Of a stretch of DNA of 64,000 bases, positions 52,611-61,807 are shown piece after piece. The stretch spans positions 283,334-347,333 of the forward strand of contig JBGUYY010000097.1 of assembly GCA_045222555.1 (NCBI GenBank). Reading direction: 5' to 3'. Position 1 is the first letter of the stretch; every line of letters starts with the position of its first letter. The notes under the pieces are model-generated. The model searched no databases. It saw only the letters and a list, made by a program, of their open reading frames with translations, and was not told the DNA's origin. The stretch is from UBA1756 sp045222555. Its GTDB lineage: Bacteria; Bacteroidota; Bacteroidia; Bacteroidales; WCHB1-69. The translations under genes and the position numbers were made by a program.

Positions 52611-55600
52611 ATGAAGCGTGTCCTTCTTTTCCTAATAGCCTTTTGCTGTATCATTTTTTCTGTAACGGGACAAAACCTCGTCATTAACGGTGAGAACTAC
52701 ATCTGCTCTGGTTCCTCCACCACGTTGAGCGTCGGTACCGCCTCCCCTTCCCCCGGCACCACCAACTGCACCAGTTCGGTCAACATTTCCAACACCACTA
52801 CTACCGTCTCCAACGGCCAGACCATCTGTTTCTATGATTCTGGCGGTCCGAACAGCAGCTACGGCAACAGTGAGAGCTATGTACACACCTTCACTGCAAG
52901 CGGCGGAGGACATGTCACCATCACATTCCTATCTGCCGATGGAGAAAGCTGCTGCGACTACATCACCATCTACGATGGTGCAGGCACAGGAGGCACGCAA
53001 TTACACTACGGTCTGTTGAGCACAGTGGATGGCAATGTAAGCTTTACGTCCTCCGGCACTTCATTGACCGTGCAGTTCACCTCCGACGGTAGTGTGACCT
53101 ACGACGGCTGGCAAGCCATCGTATCGTACGCTGCCAATACCGCCGGCTCCGTCAATATGTCCAACACCACCACCGTAGTCCCTTGTGGTCAGGGCATCTC
53201 CTTTTACGACTCAGGCGGTCCGAGCGGCACCTACAGCAACAGTGAAAGCTATGTACACACCTTCACCTCCAGCAATGGCAACCCCCTCACCATCACTTTC
53301 TTATCCACTGATGGAGAAAGTTGCTGCGACTACATCACCATTTACAATGGCGCCGGAACTGGAGGCACGCAATTGCACTATGGTCTGTTGAGCACCGTCA
53401 ATGGCGCGAGCTTTACTTCCACAGGCAACTCCATCACCGTACAGTTCACCTCCGACGGTAGTGTGACCTACAACGGATGGTATGCTATCGTGTCGTGCGA
53501 TGCCTGCAGCCTCGCCAACACCACCTATCACTGGAGCACCGGTGCCAGCACCAGCTCCATCACCGTATCACCGACTACTACCACCACCTATTCGGTAACC
53601 ACCACCAGTCCAGACTGTGGCACGCAGGTGGCCAGTATCACCGTCAACGTGCAGGACTGCGGAGCGGATGGATGTCCCAGCATCGCCCCCGCCCAGCAGG
53701 GCACCGGCCTTACAGAGATTGTAGTGGACTGCAACACCAATTCTATCACACTGGAAGCCAATGCCGTGGCCACAGCCCTGCAGACCAACAGCTACACCGT
53801 GACGGCCATCCCCTACAACCCGCCCTACGGTTTCACCGCCGGCACACGCATCTTCACCGATGCAGAAGATGATACATGGGGCGATGTGCTTACCCTACCC
53901 TTCGGATTCTGCTTTTATGGCAACACCTTCACACAGATTGTACCCGGGGCCAACTCCGTCGCCACCTTCAATACCGATGTAGCCGGCGACTACTGCACCT
54001 GGAGCTACTCCGAATCGCTGCCCAGCTCCAGCCTTTTCACCAACACCATCTTCGCCTGCTACCGCGACATCTACCCCAACTACTACACGGGCGACGGTAT
54101 CTACCAAGGTGTGCTCGGCTCCTACCCATGCCGCTCATACGTACTGAGTTTCAATAATATAGCATTATTCTCATGCTATGATGTACGTACCTTCTCCTCA
54201 CAGATAGTCCTTTACGAAGGCACCAATATCATCGACATTTACCTACGTGATGCTCCCACCTGCACTGACTGGAATGATGGCAACGGAGTCATCGGCATCC
54301 AGAACAGTACAGGCAGTGCGGCTACCGTGGCCCCTGGCCGTAACACTGGTGCCTGGACGGCACACAACGAGGCATGGCGTTTCATCCCGAACGGTGGGGA
54401 TCCTGTTTATACCGTCACCTGGTATGAAGGACAAGGCACCAATGGTCCCGTAGTGGGCACTGGCGATGTCATCACCATCACCCCTGTCGGTACCACTTAC
54501 TACACCGCACGCCTCCAGTACCATGCCTGCAACGGTGACCAGTTCGACATTGTAAACTACTGCCACGTCACCATGAACAACAGCGCTGAACCTATCACGG
54601 TGAATGCTGAGCCTGACTTCCTCTGCGCCAACCAGCCTACCACCATCAGCGTCAACGCCCCTAATGCCACGGGATATCACTGGAATACCGGTGCCACCAC
54701 CGCCTCTTTCGTGGCACGCCCCAATCAGAGTCCCACCACCTACAGCGTTACCGTCAGCTACGCCAACGGCTGCAGCTCCGTGGGAAGTGTCACTGTAACC
54801 CTTGACATGGAACCGCCCACCTACAGCGGCAATGTCGGCCCACAAGATGCCAACAACAACACCTGCGTGTTCACCGTCCCTGACCTCACCTCACTCTTCA
54901 GGCCTTACGTTACCGACAACTACACAAGCAATCCCAATATCACCATCACACAAAGTCCGGCGGCTGGCTCGGTCATTACCACTGCCACTACCGTCACCAT
55001 CACCTTCACCGACGAATGTGGCAACAGCAGCACCACCACCATTGTGGTGAATGCCGACAACCCGATGAATATCAGTGTAGCCAACACGCAGGACATTCTC
55101 TGTTACGGCGACACCACTGGATTGGCCGCAGTGACCGTCAGTGGCGGGCAGTCGCCTTACACCTACTCATGGAGCTCCAACAACGGTTTCCCCACCAGCT
55201 CGTTCAACGGTGCCAGCGCGTCACCGCTGATGGCCGGCACCTATACCGTGACGGCTACCGACGCCAACGGTTGCCACATCACACAAGATATCACCCTCAA
55301 CAACCTCTCCCAGCCCATGGCAGCCGGAACCGTAAGCAGCGCACAGGACATCTGCCGTGGCAGTGCACCGGCAGCCTTTACCGTAACGGGGTGTTCTGGC
55401 GGTGACCAAGGCCACTATCAATGGCAGCAATCCACCGACAATCAAAACTTTACAAATATTTCTGGTGCCACCTCCACCACCTATACGGCGGGGGCACTCA
55501 CCACTAACACCTGCTACCGCGTCGCTTACATCAGCGATGCGTGCGGTACGGTATATACCAATAGTGTATGCGTCACCTTGCACGATCCCACCTCCTCTGA

Positions 55601-56882
55601 TGTGTATGACGAGGTATGCCAAGGCCACGCGTACAATGTCAATGGTTTCAGTTTCAGCGCGTCAGAGACACAAACACCGGGAGTGTTGGAACAGACTGCC
55701 CAGCTGCAGAACGCCTGGGGCTGCGACAGCATCGTCACGCTGCACCTCACCGTACTGCCCAATAGTACCGGCAGCGACGAGCAGACCATTGTGGAGAACA
55801 ACCTACCCTATACATGGAATGGGGTAACCTTCACCGAGGCCGGCACGCAAACCGCCACCCTGACAGCCTCCAACGGCTGCGACAGTGTGGTGACCATGAC
55901 ACTGAATGTCATCCCGAACATCCACACTGGTGTGGATACTACCATATGCGAGAACGAACTTCCTCTCACCTGGCAGGGGCACACCTTCAACGCGGCCGGC
56001 TCGTACGACCTCGTGCTGCCCGCTGCTGGCGGTAGCGACAGCATCGTTACGCTGACCGTTTACACTATTCCGGCACAGTTCGTCACCGTGAATGGCGAGA
56101 CCTGCCAGCACGAGCCCTACAGCGGGTACGGCTTTACCGTATCGGCCGACAGCACCGCGGAGGCTGGTGTAGTACAGCGGGTAAGGCAACTGCAGACTGT
56201 CCAGGGCTGCGACAGCACCGTCACCCTGCTGCTGACCGTGCATCCCGTGTATGACCAGACCTTTGACGTGGTGGCCTGCGACAGCATGGTGTGGAACGGG
56301 CAGGTGTATCACCAGTCGGGCACCTACACCCAGCAGTTCTCCAGTGCACACAACTGCGACAGTGTGGTGACCAAGAACCTGGAAGTGGTGAACACCGATC
56401 TTGTGCTCACCAACCTTACCGAAGACTTCTGCGAGGATCTGACGGCGGTGCTGGAAGTGACCACAGAGCTGCAGTACATTCATTGGAACACCGGTGAAAC
56501 CACCCCGCAGATTGTGGTGCACCGGGCGGGCACCTACGTGGTAACGGCACACACGGCACAGTGCGAGGCCTTTGCCCGTGTGGACATCCATCCCTGTCCT
56601 TTCTACATGTATCTTCCCAATGCCATTACCCCCTCCATCTCTCCTGAAGAGAACGACGAGTTCCACATTCCCGACGGGATTGCCGCACAGCTGCAGACCT
56701 GTGAGATATGGATTTACGACCGCTGGGGCATGATGGTGTATCACTCCACCGATCCGCGCTTCCGCTGGGACGGCACCGTGAACGGCAAGATCGCCACCAA
56801 TAACGTATTCTCCTACCGGCTGCAAGTGTCGGTGTTTGGCGGCGGCAACTACCAATATTCCGGAACCATCACCGTACTGTAA
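52611..56882 (+). CDS. Giant secreted protein with tandem CUB-like domains and T9SS type B C-terminal domain
   Basis: 1423 residues. Signal peptide about 1-20 (LLFLIAFCCIIFSVTG). Two near-identical CUB-like domains lie at 56-173 and 180-297 (FYDSGGP, SESYVHTF, GESCCDYITIY, GAGTGGTQLHYGLLSTV). Ig-like stretches follow, then a beta-rich region (about 370-640), a HYR-like part (about 760-835, CVFTVPDLTSLFRPYVTDNY) and a SprB-like repeat (ILCYGDTTGLAAVTVSGGQS). Five GCDS-type modules (about 995-1265) lead to a CHU_C end (YMYLPNAITPSISPEENDEF ... IWIYDRWGMMVYHSTDP ... WDGTVNGKIATNNVF). It should be a surface-exposed, possibly gliding or adhesion-related protein. Confidence 0.9.
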   Translation: MKRVLLFLIAFCCIIFSVTGQNLVINGENYICSGSSTTLSVGTASPSPGTTNCTSSVNISNTTTTVSNGQTICFYDSGGPNSSYGNSESYVHTFTASGGGHVTITFLSADGESCCDYITIYDGAGTGGTQLHYGLLSTVDGNVSFTSSGTSLTVQFTSDGSVTYDGWQAIVSYAANTAGSVNMSNTTTVVPCGQGISFYDSGGPSGTYSNSESYVHTFTSSNGNPLTITFLSTDGESCCDYITIYNGAGTGGTQLHYGLLSTVNGASFTSTGNSITVQFTSDGSVTYNGWYAIVSCDACSLANTTYHWSTGASTSSITVSPTTTTTYSVTTTSPDCGTQVASITVNVQDCGADGCPSIAPAQQGTGLTEIVVDCNTNSITLEANAVATALQTNSYTVTAIPYNPPYGFTAGTRIFTDAEDDTWGDVLTLPFGFCFYGNTFTQIVPGANSVATFNTDVAGDYCTWSYSESLPSSSLFTNTIFACYRDIYPNYYTGDGIYQGVLGSYPCRSYVLSFNNIALFSCYDVRTFSSQIVLYEGTNIIDIYLRDAPTCTDWNDGNGVIGIQNSTGSAATVAPGRNTGAWTAHNEAWRFIPNGGDPVYTVTWYEGQGTNGPVVGTGDVITITPVGTTYYTARLQYHACNGDQFDIVNYCHVTMNNSAEPITVNAEPDFLCANQPTTISVNAPNATGYHWNTGATTASFVARPNQSPTTYSVTVSYANGCSSVGSVTVTLDMEPPTYSGNVGPQDANNNTCVFTVPDLTSLFRPYVTDNYTSNPNITITQSPAAGSVITTATTVTITFTDECGNSSTTTIVVNADNPMNISVANTQDILCYGDTTGLAAVTVSGGQSPYTYSWSSNNGFPTSSFNGASASPLMAGTYTVTATDANGCHITQDITLNNLSQPMAAGTVSSAQDICRGSAPAAFTVTGCSGGDQGHYQWQQSTDNQNFTNISGATSTTYTAGALTTNTCYRVAYISDACGTVYTNSVCVTLHDPTSSDVYDEVCQGHAYNVNGFSFSASETQTPGVLEQTAQLQNAWGCDSIVTLHLTVLPNSTGSDEQTIVENNLPYTWNGVTFTEAGTQTATLTASNGCDSVVTMTLNVIPNIHTGVDTTICENELPLTWQGHTFNAAGSYDLVLPAAGGSDSIVTLTVYTIPAQFVTVNGETCQHEPYSGYGFTVSADSTAEAGVVQRVRQLQTVQGCDSTVTLLLTVHPVYDQTFDVVACDSMVWNGQVYHQSGTYTQQFSSAHNCDSVVTKNLEVVNTDLVLTNLTEDFCEDLTAVLEVTTELQYIHWNTGETTPQIVVHRAGTYVVTAHTAQCEAFARVDIHPCPFYMYLPNAITPSISPEENDEFHIPDGIAAQLQTCEIWIYDRWGMMVYHSTDPRFRWDGTVNGKIATNNVFSYRLQVSVFGGGNYQYSGTITVL
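52776..53129 (+). repeat. Tandem CUB-like repeat, copy 1
   Basis: Encodes residues 56-173. By eye it is highly similar in DNA to 53148-53501, with a period of 372 bp. The conserved blocks encode SESYVHTF, GESCCDYITIY and GTQLHYGLLSTV. Confidence 0.8.
53148..53501 (+). repeat. Tandem CUB-like repeat, copy 2
   Basis: Encodes residues 180-297. It is identical to copy 1 over several stretches (for example GGAGGCACGCAATT and CTCCGACGGTAGTGTGACCT), indicating a recent in-frame duplication or gene conversion. Confidence 0.8.
55590..56400 (+). repeat. Array of five GCDS modules in the T9SS giant protein
   Basis: Each module of about 50-60 residues ends in G(C/S)DS(I/V/T)VT followed by a hydrophobic strand (GCDSIVTLHL, GCDSVVTMTL, GSDSIVTLTV, GCDSTVTLLL, NCDSVVTKNL). 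Related modules occur in the 871-residue T9SS protein at 27835-30450. Confidence 0.75.
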
Positions 56883-56894
56883 CGGGGAAAATAT

Positions 56895-56938
56895 AAACGA
56901 GGAGGCCGATATGCGACTGCATATCGGCCTCCTCGTTT
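56895..56938. terminator. Very strong bidirectional hairpin terminator
   Basis: A perfect 20-bp stem (arms 56895-56914 and 56919-56938, loop GACT) begins AAACGAGG and ends CCTCGTTT, with T on the far side in both orientations. It separates the giant T9SS gene from the convergent ECF sigma/small ORF unit. Confidence 0.9.
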
Positions 56939-56956
56939 TCTGCGTGCCTCAAACTA

Positions 56957-57097
56957 CTAATTGTTGATGATTACCATGGAAGTCCCAATTATCGACAGCG
57001 AACGGGAATAGTTCAAAAGATTATCGATGATGAATTTTCTGGGGGACATACGACGCACGCTTTTTTTCTTTTTCAAAGGGGTAGAATTTTGTTCCAT
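56957..57097 (-). CDS. 46-residue basic small protein downstream of the ECF sigma factor
   Basis: ATG at 57097, TAG at 56957-56959. The first half is very basic (KKKKSVRRMSPRKF); the second is amphipathic or hydrophobic (IIDNLLNYSRSLSIIGTSMV). It is on the same strand and 104 bp after the ECF sigma gene, and ends just before the 20-bp terminator, which would close a sigma/small-ORF transcript. Short ORFs with an N-L-L-N-Y-S-R-S-L-like segment are, from memory, common in Bacteroidetes, but I cannot confirm homology here. Its function could be regulatory or unknown. Lack of a ribosome-binding site is normal for this phylum. Confidence 0.55.
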   Translation of the reverse strand: MEQNSTPLKKKKSVRRMSPRKFIIDNLLNYSRSLSIIGTSMVIINN

Positions 57098-57201
57098 AGG
57101 CAAAACGCTTGGTTAGCAATTGATTGACACCATAATAACGCAAACCACGCGCAATTATTGCACAGAAACAAAGAAAAAAATTGAAAATGATGAAAGAAGG
57201 C

Positions 57202-57780
57202 CTACACCAGCACGTTTTTCTCCTTGAGAATCTTGCGGAGGTTGATGAGAGCGTAACGCATACGACCGAGCGCGGTATTGATGCTCACATCGGTCATCTC
57301 AGCAATATCTTTAAAGCTGATATCCTGATAGATACGCATCTCCAGCACTTCACGCTGCTCATCGGGAAGGAGCTTCACCATCTCAGCAATCTCAGCGTAC
57401 AGCTGTTCGGTAATCATCTTCTGCTCGACAGAAGGCTCACTACCATAAATGATGTCGAAAATATCGAATTCGCCGTTGGTTTCAAAGGCGGGCATTCTCT
57501 GCATTTTGCGGAAATAGTCGATTTTCAAGTTGTTGGCGATGCGCATCACCCACTGCACGAATTTGCCTTCCTCATGGTAATTTCCAGAGCGCAACGTGTT
57601 GATGACCTTGATGAAAGTATCCTGGAAGATATCTTCCGCCAACTCACGATTTTTTACGGAAAGAAGAATGTAAGAAAAGACCCTTTTCTCGTGGCGCTGA
57701 ATCAAAGTTTTGAGAGCAGACTCATCACCATTGACATAAAGAGAAATAAGCTCATTGTCAGATAACGCTATCTTTTTCAT
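57202..57780 (-). CDS. ECF-type RNA polymerase sigma factor
   Basis: 192 residues. Region 2 (about 10-85) includes YVNGDESALKTLIQRHEKRV, AEDIFQDTFIKVI and GKFVQWVMRIANNLKIDYFR. Region 4 (about 125-180) has LLPDEQREVLEMRIYQDISF, DIAEMTDVSINTALGRMRYA as the helix-turn-helix, and ALINLRKIL. No anti-sigma factor or SusC/D-type genes adjoin, so the trigger is unclear. The transcript likely starts at the element near 57884, with a leader of about 100 nt, and includes the 46-codon ORF. Confidence 0.93.
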   Translation of the reverse strand: MKKIALSDNELISLYVNGDESALKTLIQRHEKRVFSYILLSVKNRELAEDIFQDTFIKVINTLRSGNYHEEGKFVQWVMRIANNLKIDYFRKMQRMPAFETNGEFDIFDIIYGSEPSVEQKMITEQLYAEIAEMVKLLPDEQREVLEMRIYQDISFKDIAEMTDVSINTALGRMRYALINLRKILKEKNVLV

Positions 57781-57883
57781 AAGGCACTCCTTTCTATTAG
57801 GTTAATTTTCAAAAAGATAGAATGTTTACTCGATAGCGTTCCTCCTATGTTTTATTGTTAATAATTTGGTTAAGATTGGAGCA

Positions 57884-57892
57884 GCAAAAATA
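57884..57892 (-). promoter_or_regulatory. -7 promoter element (TATTTTTGC) for the ECF sigma gene
   Basis: TAnnTTTG plus C on the minus strand. The leader to the start at 57780 is about 100 nt. Confidence 0.6.
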
Positions 57893-58019
57893 CAACATTT
57901 TTTAAATAACAACACTTTTTTGAAAAATTTTTTCAAAAAAATTCTGCTGACACGATTCCTCTTCCTTTAGCACGGCTAAAGAAGCATGACGTTCATCGCA
58001 TTTAACACACCCCTGAATC

Positions 58020-59486
58020 CTACTTTTTCCGTACTGGCTCACAGGTAAGCCCTATTCCTAATTTCTTGAAAATCTTTTGGTCCACCTCGCTCAACATCGT
58101 CGTACTATGCACCTGGCAGCCATTCAACTGTGGCAAGGTGGCAAGGGCGTTGCGGCAATTTTCGTCGTTGAGACTCAACATGGAGAGGGCGACAAGTACC
58201 TCATCGGTATGCAGGCGCGGATTATTGCCACGCAGCAGCGACACTTTCATCCTTTGGATAGGCTCGATCATCTCCTGCGGAATCAGCTTGACATCATGGT
58301 CGATATGGGCCAAATGCTTGGTGGCATTCAGCAGCAGAGCGGCGCTGGGGCCGAGGAGGGTACTGGTTTTGGAGGTGATGATCGTACCATCGCGCAACTC
58401 AATGGCCGATGAACTCGCTCCCGACTGCTCCTTTTTGAGACGAGCGGCCACGACCACGCGGCGATCCTCAGGCTCGATCTTGGCCATCTTCATCAGCAGG
58501 GAGATCTTGCTCACCTCACTTTCAGAAGACTTTCCGTCAAGCATGTTGCAAAGGGTGGTGAAGTAACGACGGATAATCTCCGCACGGGAGGCCTCACAGC
58601 ACACCTCATCGTCGCAAATACAAAAACCGGCCATATTCACTCCCATATCGGTAGGTGACTTATAGGGATTCTCTCCATAAATCCCTTCAAATATGGCATT
58701 TAAGACAGGGAAAATTTCGATGTCGCGATTGTAGTTGACCGCAGTTTTACCGTAAGCTTCCAGGTGGAACGGGTCAATCATATTGACATCGTTGAGGTCG
58801 GCGGTGGCGGCTTCGTAGGCCATATTCACCGGATGTTTGAGCGGGATGCTCCAGATGGGGAAGGTCTCAAACTTGGCATAACCGGCTCTCACTCCGTGCT
58901 TGTTCTCCTGATATAACTGGCTAAGGCACACGGCCATCTTGCCGCTACCAGGTCCAGGGGCGGTTACCACCACCAACGGGCGCGAAGTCACCACATAGTC
59001 GTTCTTTCCAAACCCTTCGTCAGAATCAATCAGGTTCACATTATTGGGATAATCCACAATATTGTAGAGATAATACACTTTGAGGCCGAGGCGTTCCAAG
59101 CGCTCACGGTACGCCTTAGCGCTGGCCTGACCATTGAACTTGGTGATGACCACCGACTGGCAGAGCAGTCCCCGCTGGGTGAAAATATCCTGAAGGCGCA
59201 ACACATCTTCGTCGTAAGTGATGCCGAGGTCGCCCCGAATCTTGCTCTTCTCGATATCGACCGCACTGATGGCGATGATGATTTCAGCTTCATCTTTCAG
59301 TTGCATCAGCATCCGCAACTTGCTATCAGGCTGAAAACCAGGCAAAACACGGCTTGCATGGTAGTCGTCATACAATTTGCCGCCAAATTCCATATACAAC
59401 TTGTCGCCAAACTGAGAAATACGCTGTTTGATGTGCTCCGATTGGATTTTCAGATACTTTTCATTGTCAAAACCAATTCTTTCCAT
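58020..59486 (-). CDS. DUF1846 family protein
   Basis: 488 residues from the ATG at 59486 (a TTG two codons upstream is less likely). IGFDNEKYLKIQSEHIKQRI, EFGGKLYDDYHASRVLPGFQ, GDLGITYDEDVLRLQDIF and the P-loop-like TAPGPGSGKMAVCLSQLYQ define DUF1846. The family is conserved in Firmicutes and Bacteroidetes; its enzymatic function is not established as far as I know, and the glycine-rich loop suggests nucleotide or phosphate binding. Divergent from pyrG. A degenerate promoter (TATTTTCGC, 59578-59586) and a small hairpin (about 59560-59574) precede it. Confidence 0.9.
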   Translation of the reverse strand: MERIGFDNEKYLKIQSEHIKQRISQFGDKLYMEFGGKLYDDYHASRVLPGFQPDSKLRMLMQLKDEAEIIIAISAVDIEKSKIRGDLGITYDEDVLRLQDIFTQRGLLCQSVVITKFNGQASAKAYRERLERLGLKVYYLYNIVDYPNNVNLIDSDEGFGKNDYVVTSRPLVVVTAPGPGSGKMAVCLSQLYQENKHGVRAGYAKFETFPIWSIPLKHPVNMAYEAATADLNDVNMIDPFHLEAYGKTAVNYNRDIEIFPVLNAIFEGIYGENPYKSPTDMGVNMAGFCICDDEVCCEASRAEIIRRYFTTLCNMLDGKSSESEVSKISLLMKMAKIEPEDRRVVVAARLKKEQSGASSSAIELRDGTIITSKTSTLLGPSAALLLNATKHLAHIDHDVKLIPQEMIEPIQRMKVSLLRGNNPRLHTDEVLVALSMLSLNDENCRNALATLPQLNGCQVHSTTMLSEVDQKIFKKLGIGLTCEPVRKK

Positions 59487-59643
59487 ATACAATAAAGGCT
59501 TAAGTCAACAATAAAGTAATTGACAACTGGTTCATTCTCAAGTAAATATAAAAGAAGAGCCGATTTTCAATCGGGAAGCGAAAATACAAAAAAAATATGA
59601 AACGAAATAGGGTTAATGTGAAAATAGGTAAAAAATTTTTTTG

Positions 59644-59652
59644 TAAATTTGC
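59644..59652 (+). promoter_or_regulatory. -7 promoter element (TAAATTTGC) for pyrG
   Basis: TAnnTTTG plus C, 22 bp before the ATG at 59675. It lies inside a longer in-frame ORF and fixes the start. Confidence 0.7.
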
Positions 59653-59674
59653 ACCCGTTTTTAATATATGTAGA

Positions 59675-61282
59675 ATGGCCACAAAATATGTATTTGTTGT
59701 AGGCGGTGTAGTGTCGGGGTTAGGCAAAGGCATCACAGCTGCATCTTTGGGCAGATTGCTGAAATCCAGAGGATTAAAAATTACGATGCAGAAGCTGGAC
59801 CCGTATCTGAATGTGGACCCGGGCACCATGAACCCCTACCAACATGGAGAGGTATATGTGACGGAAGATGGCGGAGAAACTGACTTGGACATCGGCCATT
59901 ACGAGCGATTCATCGACGAAAGTCTGAACAAATATTGCAATGTGACGGCGGGAAAGGTGTATTACACCGTCATCAACAACGAGCGTAACGGCGTGTATGC
60001 GGGGTCCACCATCCAGATGATTCCGCATATCACCAATATGATTAAGGAGAAAATACGGTTAAACGCCACCACCAACGAGGCTGATGTGGCCATTGTGGAG
60101 ATCGGCGGCACCGTAGGCGACTACGAGAGTCTTCCGTTCTTGGAGGCCATCCGCCAGTTTGCCGTGGAGGAGGGGCAAGCCAACTGCATGTACATCCATG
60201 TAGGTTTGATTCCCTGCATCACACCCAGCAACGAACTGAAAACCAAACCTGTACAGCACAGTGTGAAAGAGCTCCTCGGACTGGGCATCCAGCCCGACAT
60301 CTTGGTATGCCGCTGCGATCGTCCGATTGGGAAAGAGATCAAAGAGAAACTTGCACTGTTCTGCAACGTGAAATTCGAAAACATCATCGAGAACTTGGAC
60401 ATGCCCTCGCTGTATGAGATTCCGTTGGCATTGGAGGAAGAGGGATTGGCCGAGCAAGTCATCAAGCGTCTGCGTTTGCAATGCAAGGAGAAGGACTTAT
60501 CGGACTGGCAGGACATGGTGCAGCGCAGCAAGAAGGTGGACCACGAGGTGCACATTGCGCTGGTGGGCAAATACATCGAGTTGCAGGATGCGTACCTGAG
60601 TGTGGTGGAAGCCTTGAAACACGCCGCCATTTTCAACCATGCAAAAATGCATATCAAATGGCTGGATTCCGAAGAGATCACGGAGAAGAGTGCCGGTTTG
60701 CTGCTGCGTGATGTGGACGGCATCCTCGTCCCGGGCGGCTTCGGCTCGCGTGGCATTGAGGGGATGATCAATGCGGCCCGCTATGCGAGGGAGAACAACA
60801 TCCCCTACCTCGGTCTTTGTTTAGGCATGCAGATCGCCATCATCGAGTTCGCGCGCCACGTGTGCAACATGGAGGATGCCAACAGTAAGGAGATCAATCC
60901 CAACACCCATTATCCTGTCATCGATTTCCTGCCTGGGCAGAACGAATACAGCATCTTGGGCGGCTCATTGCGATTGGGCCGTTATCCCTGCAAGCTCAAG
61001 AAAGGCACCAAGGCCTTCGAGGCGTACGGCACGGAGGATATTTTGGAACGCCACCGTCATCGTTACGAGGTGAACAATGATTTCCGTGAGGAATTGGAGA
61101 AGAAAGGCATGATCATCTGCGGCACCTCGCCCAACGGCAGCATCGTGGAAATGATGGAGTTGCCCAACCATCCGTGGTTTGTAGCCTGCCAGTTCCATCC
61201 GGAGTTCAAGTCACGCCCCAACCGCCCGCATCCGCTCTTCTTCAGTTTCGTGAAAGCTGCATTAAAAAACAAGCAACAATAA
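59675..61282 (+). CDS. pyrG: CTP synthase
   Basis: 535 residues from the ATG at 59675 (a further 26 upstream codons contain the promoter). The synthetase domain begins ATKYVFVVGGVVSGLGKGIT and carries LDPYLNVDPGTMNPYQHGEV and IGGTVGDYESLPFLEAIRQ. The glutaminase domain has the nucleophile Cys382 in YLGLCLGMQ, VPGGFGSRG for the oxyanion loop, and the His/Glu pair in CQFHPEF. It makes CTP from UTP, ATP and glutamine. A short secreted protein follows 37 bp downstream. Confidence 0.97.
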   Translation: MATKYVFVVGGVVSGLGKGITAASLGRLLKSRGLKITMQKLDPYLNVDPGTMNPYQHGEVYVTEDGGETDLDIGHYERFIDESLNKYCNVTAGKVYYTVINNERNGVYAGSTIQMIPHITNMIKEKIRLNATTNEADVAIVEIGGTVGDYESLPFLEAIRQFAVEEGQANCMYIHVGLIPCITPSNELKTKPVQHSVKELLGLGIQPDILVCRCDRPIGKEIKEKLALFCNVKFENIIENLDMPSLYEIPLALEEEGLAEQVIKRLRLQCKEKDLSDWQDMVQRSKKVDHEVHIALVGKYIELQDAYLSVVEALKHAAIFNHAKMHIKWLDSEEITEKSAGLLLRDVDGILVPGGFGSRGIEGMINAARYARENNIPYLGLCLGMQIAIIEFARHVCNMEDANSKEINPNTHYPVIDFLPGQNEYSILGGSLRLGRYPCKLKKGTKAFEAYGTEDILERHRHRYEVNNDFREELEKKGMIICGTSPNGSIVEMMELPNHPWFVACQFHPEFKSRPNRPHPLFFSFVKAALKNKQQ

Positions 61283-61319
61283 AACAACGTCAATAAGAAT
61301 ATCATTAAAAACACAAAAT

Positions 61320-61766
61320 ATGAAAAAAATCACCTTACTCGCAGTCATTGTCTGTTTGTGCATGAGCGTTTTCGCACAAAAAGACATCCGTTCCATCAAG
61401 TATGAAGGGGCACTCACCCTCTTCATCACTCAAAGTGAGTATGACCTTCTTCTACGTGAAAGTCCGATGAAGTTGTTCACTTATTACTACGATGCAACCC
61501 AATTTTGCTACATTGACAACAAGGTACCCGAAAACACCCGCATGATGGGGGATCTCTGCGACTACATTTCCGATGGGAATGTTTGCGATGCCGCCGATGA
61601 GCTCATCAGCAGCAAACAAATCTACTACAGCAAATACAGTATGGAATATGATGAGCTACGCTATTCCGCCTACGCCATCGGATCCACAGGCTACTATGTC
61701 ATCGTCTATCCGTACAATGTATATAAGAACAGATACCAAACGATGCGAAAAGAATACGGGCTATAG
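61320..61766 (+). CDS. Small secreted protein of unknown function
   Basis: 148 residues. Signal peptide about 1-19 (ITLLAVIVCLCMSVFAQ). The mature domain is Tyr-rich (FTYYYDATQFCYIDNKVPEN, YYSKYSMEYDELRYSAYAIG, YYVIVYPYNVYKNRYQTMRK) with two Cys in GDLCDYISDGNVCDAAD. No T9SS signal or known domain is visible. It probably shares the pyrG transcript or has a weak promoter, as none is seen in the 37-bp gap, and lies 41 bp upstream of the next secreted-protein gene. Confidence 0.75.
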   Translation: MKKITLLAVIVCLCMSVFAQKDIRSIKYEGALTLFITQSEYDLLLRESPMKLFTYYYDATQFCYIDNKVPENTRMMGDLCDYISDGNVCDAADELISSKQIYYSKYSMEYDELRYSAYAIGSTGYYVIVYPYNVYKNRYQTMRKEYGL

Positions 61767-61807
61767 ATTTCAGGCTTTTTGGTTACATTTTGAAAAAATA
61801 TTGGATT

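Noticed and set aside
55803..56855. 350-codon frame antisense to the giant T9SS gene
   Set aside because: The plus-strand frame carries the type B sorting domain and repeats; the minus frame is a shadow.
57965..57981. CTTTAGC-ACG-GCTAAAG hairpin as terminator of the DUF1846 gene
   Set aside because: The stem is only 7 bp and no T run follows on the minus strand, so I did not call it.
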